From Porticoccaceae bacterium (lineage in GTDB: Bacteria; Pseudomonadota; Gammaproteobacteria; Pseudomonadales; Porticoccaceae), in NCBI GenBank assembly GCA_024639885.1, contig JAHEGD010000016.1:1-36469 (forward strand): a stretch of DNA of 36,469 bases, in the 5' to 3' direction. Shown piece by piece: positions 34,582-36,469 of the stretch. The position numbers and the translations under genes are program-made. The notes beneath the pieces are model-generated. The model was not told where the DNA came from. It ran no database searches and worked only from the letters and a program-made list of their open reading frames with translations. Every line of letters starts with the position of its first letter. The stretch's first letter is position 1.

Positions 34582-35847
34582 GCCGGATTGGGCGCGCTCT
34601 TTCATGTCTGACTGTATGTAGACCTGGTCGGTAGTGCCCATGCTGGCGTGGCCGAGGTCATCGGCCATGTGTTTGAGCGGCCGGGTGGCGATATCGATCG
34701 ACGCGCCGGTGTGGCGCAGCCAGTGGGTGGTCGCCTCGCGCAGTGCTTCGGCGTCGGTACTGAAACCCTGCTCACACATCGCTGTGTAGGCGGCGTCAAA
34801 CACCTGTTGCACCACCCGGCGCAGCTGGCGGCTGGTTAAACCGCCGCTGCCGCGGGTTTTGGCGACCAGTACCGCGCCATCAGAAAAGCCCGGTTCACTG
34901 GCCTGGCGCATGGCGCGGTAGCGCTCAATATAGGGGAATAGGGCGCTGGGTACCGAGATATCGCGGATTTTATTGCCTTTACCGAGTACTTGCAGCCACT
35001 GGTTGCCCTCGGCGTCCCGCCAGAAATGGCGCCAAACCGGGCTCCAGTTGGGCCGATCTGAGAGTTCAGAGACCCGCAGATAGAGCGTTTTTAACAGCGC
35101 CACGACAAACAGCGCGCGCTCGCTGTCTGGGCTGCCGTCGGCGGCCGCTTCGGCCGAGGCCAGCAGGCACTCCCACTGTAAGTCCGATAACCTTTTTATA
35201 CTCTTGCGAGTGGCGCCTTTCAATAAGTACGGGCTCTGCTTGCGTATAGCGGGTATCGGGTTGCCAAACGCGTAGCCCTCATCGACTAAATAGTCGTAAA
35301 AGGCGCTCAGCGCGGAGTAACAGAGCTTCATCGCCTCGTGTGACAGCGAGTGGCTGCCGCCATCTACAGGCGCGGCGCCGCGCTCGAGCTGGGCGCGCCG
35401 GTCGGCCTTGCTGATTTTCACCACAAACGGCCGCCAGCTGGGGTTGTGCAGGTATTCGCCATTGCGGGCGTGAAACCGGTCGGCGACGGCGCTGGCGACC
35501 CAATGGCGCGGCGGTGCGTGGACAAAATCAAAGTACTGCTCTAAGTCGGGACGCTTAAGCTCGACAACGCTTTTCTCGGCGACGGTCCAGCACCACAGCA
35601 GCAGCCGCTCGACCTCATTGCGGTAACCGCGAAAAGTCGCCTCACTTTTGCGGCTGTAGCTGCGCAGGAAGGCCGCCGCGTAGCGAAAGTCCTCAAGCGC
35701 GGCAGGAAGAGCCTTGGCGGTGGCGGTTAAAAACGCGTCGGTGTCTGGGTAGTCGGCCAGCATCGCCGGGCCAACCGGCAACCGAGTAAAGCGCAGGTGG
35801 GCGTCAAACAGCGGTACGGCGGTAAACTGGGATGAACGGGCTACCAT
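34564..35847 (-). CDS. Tyrosine recombinase / phage-type integrase
   Basis: This 427-residue site-specific recombinase looks complete. An N-terminal SAM-like core-binding domain occupies about residues 52-110 (LRSYSRKSEATFRGYRNEV). After an unassigned stretch (about 111-165) and a helical segment, the catalytic domain holds Arg258 (LYLRVSEL), Lys290/Lys293 (GKGNKIRD), His375 and Arg378 (HWLRHTG), His400 (LGHASMGTT) and the nucleophile Tyr410 (DQVYIQ). It is longer than XerC/XerD (about 300) and does not fall obviously with phage or integron integrases. No excisionase, phage, transposase or cassette gene adjoins it; its 3' end overlaps puuA. A dyad resembling a recombinase core site lies 54 bases upstream of its start. 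Function could be a solo mobile remnant, a domesticated recombinase, or part of a larger element beyond the window. Confidence 0.93.
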   Translation of the reverse strand: MVARSSQFTAVPLFDAHLRFTRLPVGPAMLADYPDTDAFLTATAKALPAALEDFRYAAAFLRSYSRKSEATFRGYRNEVERLLLWCWTVAEKSVVELKRPDLEQYFDFVHAPPRHWVASAVADRFHARNGEYLHNPSWRPFVVKISKADRRAQLERGAAPVDGGSHSLSHEAMKLCYSALSAFYDYLVDEGYAFGNPIPAIRKQSPYLLKGATRKSIKRLSDLQWECLLASAEAAADGSPDSERALFVVALLKTLYLRVSELSDRPNWSPVWRHFWRDAEGNQWLQVLGKGNKIRDISVPSALFPYIERYRAMRQASEPGFSDGAVLVAKTRGSGGLTSRQLRRVVQQVFDAAYTAMCEQGFSTDAEALREATTHWLRHTGASIDIATRPLKHMADDLGHASMGTTDQVYIQSDMKERAQSGKKRTV

Positions 35848-35900
35848 GGGCGTATTCTCGATTACGGTAAAAATGCTAGGCTAACACGCCAAAACCGGCA

Positions 35901-35928
35901 CTGTCCACTAATTGAGATTATCGGACAT
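35901..35928. other. Candidate tyrosine-recombinase core site (dif/att-like)
   Basis: The layout is 11-6-11: left arm CTGTCCACTAA, centre TTGAGA, right arm TTATCGGACAT. The arms form an inverted repeat in which TGTCC pairs with GGACA and TAAT with ATTA, broken only at two middle positions. The TAA-N6-TTAT centre is the same architecture as dif sites, although the arm sequences differ from consensus dif. It lies 54 bases before the integrase start codon, where attP-type sites commonly sit. Confidence 0.5.
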
Positions 35929-36024
35929 AGCATATTGGGGCTCTCCTTCTGTGCTTTGCCTATCACCGTTCGTCGCCGTGAGTCTCATTACCCCGGACCG
36001 TCACCGTCGTTACTCAGCGGGTTT

Positions 36025-36150
36025 ACTATCGTCAGCCCGGGCCAACACTATCGACACCCCGGCTCAACACGATCGACTCCGCGGCTGCTCACGCCCGTCA
36101 CTCCTGGTCAACACGATCGACTTCGCGGCTGCTCAAAACCGTCACCCCGG
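36025..36150. repeat. Degenerate ~22-bp tandem repeat tract
   Basis: A 16-base motif of the form AC(T/G)ATCG(A/T)C-NNC-CGG occurs at 36025, 36047, 36069 and 36113, with weaker versions at 36091 and 36135, so starts fall every 22 bases. Less regular copies extend leftward to about 35961. Within it, a 28-base sequence at 36064-36091 recurs at 36108-36135 with a single mismatch. Similar CACCCCGG cores suggest all units descend from one element. No spacers of the CRISPR kind are present. Confidence 0.65.
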
Positions 36151-36163
36151 CCTTGAGCCGGGG
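36145..36163. repeat. CCCCGGC hairpin repeat, possible phosphatase 3' structure
   Basis: Perfect 7-base arms CCCCGGC and GCCGGGG with a CTTGA loop. Sequences of this kind recur between genes in many proteobacterial genomes. It lies 43 bases past the alkaline phosphatase stop, reading on the minus strand, and is followed there by GGTTTTG, so it may also act as a weak terminator. Confidence 0.6.
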
Positions 36164-36206
36164 TCTCTAGTTCTCTTGGCGCGGCTCGGCGCGCGATACC
36201 TGCGCT

Positions 36207-36469
36207 TTACAGCAAGCCCAGAGCATCTGCCATGATATGAAAAATAACATTCTGCTCCAGCACCCCCCTAAACAACGTCGCATTCGGGCCGCTCGCATAG
36301 ATGGCGACATCTTCGCCGCCGTGCGTCTCCATATACATCGGCACCGCCGATTCCTGCAGGTAGTCGTCGCTCTGGGTATCGACCGCGCGCAAATCGGGCC
36401 GCGCTGCCTCGCCCGGGTAGTGGCTATCGACGTGGCGCTGGCTGGCGCCGTCAAACTCGCGGCGCTCGC
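36207..36469 (-). CDS. Alkaline phosphatase, C-terminal end (5' part outside window)
   Basis: The last 87 residues of an alkaline phosphatase read in from the right edge; the frame stays open to the last base, so the start lies beyond the window. The segment MYMETHGGEDVAIYASGPNA carries the conserved zinc-ligand histidine region of the family (THxGEDV), and EQNVIFHIM leads to the usual ADALG terminus. The enzyme hydrolyses phosphomonoesters in the periplasm using Zn and Mg; signal peptide and active-site serine are out of view. An apparent start at 36392 is an internal TTG codon. The symbol phoA is likely but withheld because related PhoA-like families share this end. Confidence 0.88.
   Translation of the reverse strand, partial: ERREFDGASQRHVDSHYPGEAARPDLRAVDTQSDDYLQESAVPMYMETHGGEDVAIYASGPNATLFRGVLEQNVIFHIMADALGLL

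Larger units (their letters stand above)
35848..36206. other. 359-base gap with recombinase-site-like dyad and repeats, no gene
   Basis: This gap between the integrase start and the alkaline phosphatase end contains, in order, a possible integrase promoter region, the 28-bp dyad at 35901-35928, a degenerate repeat tract from about 35961, and a CCCCGGC hairpin at 36145-36163. Open frames across it exist only because the repeats lack stops; they show no protein family. Confidence 0.7.

Noticed and set aside
36025-36150. CRISPR-like array
   Set aside because: The repeats are degenerate and contiguous at about 22 bases with no unique spacers of constant length, and no cas genes are present.
34564-36206. 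Prophage or integron
   Set aside because: Only a recombinase is present; no structural, excisionase or cassette genes and no tRNA gene that would serve as an attachment site within the window.
35912-36235. 107-codon plus-strand frame across the repeat tract upstream of the integrase
   Set aside because: It begins at a TTG inside the dyad, runs through degenerate repeats and into the antisense of the phosphatase end; no family resemblance and no ribosome-binding site.

Overview
The window is about 36.5 kb of GC-rich, gene-dense bacterial chromosome. The gene order and protein motifs point to a gammaproteobacterium. Two blocks follow the order remembered from Escherichia and Pseudomonas: icd / rluE-nudJ-mnmA-hflD-purB-roxA, and clpS-clpA / infA-bpt-aat-trxB / ftsK-lolA-rarA-crcB-serS-cysG-gor. 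I could not assign a genus. Start/stop overlaps (GTGA, TAATG) and GTG or TTG starts are common.

Layout. (1) 1-1731: the C-terminal part of malate synthase G (glcB), then an RraA-family protein carrying the D-X20-R-D active-site pattern of the aldolase/oxaloacetate-decarboxylase branch. (2) 1794-7213: four adjacent genes encoding a two-domain FabG-type reductase, a MaoC hydratase, a FadI-like thiolase and an acyl-CoA dehydrogenase. Together they could run a complete beta-oxidation cycle through (R)-3-hydroxyacyl-CoA. (3) 7235-9527: a GNAT acetyltransferase and a divergent periplasmic gamma-glutamyltranspeptidase. (4) 9500-14812, minus strand: rluE, nudJ, mnmA, hflD, purB and roxA (RNA modification, ribosome hydroxylation, purine synthesis). 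(5) 15067-20914: icd with a strong terminator, then clpS-clpA and, on the other strand, infA, bpt and aat, so all dedicated parts of the N-degron pathway except ClpP lie together; trxB follows. (6) 22107-30976: ftsK, lolA, rarA, crcB, serS, cysG and gor, head to tail. (7) 30983-34567: an amine-catabolism island of puuB and a TetR regulator on the minus strand, divergent from puuA. The AT-rich gap between them holds a good sigma70-type promoter and two dyads that could be operators. (8) 34564-36206: a lone full-length tyrosine recombinase. Just upstream of it lie a 28-bp dif/att-like dyad and about 200 bp of degenerate repeats with roughly 22-bp spacing. (9) 36207-36469: the C-terminal end of an alkaline phosphatase.

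Most of the window is ordinary housekeeping DNA. The best candidates for something undescribed are the recombinase with its adjacent core-like site and phased repeats, the possible (R)-specific beta-oxidation operon, the D-X20-R-D RraA protein beside malate synthase, and the TetR-controlled puu island. These functional readings are inferences from motifs and context; no searches were run.
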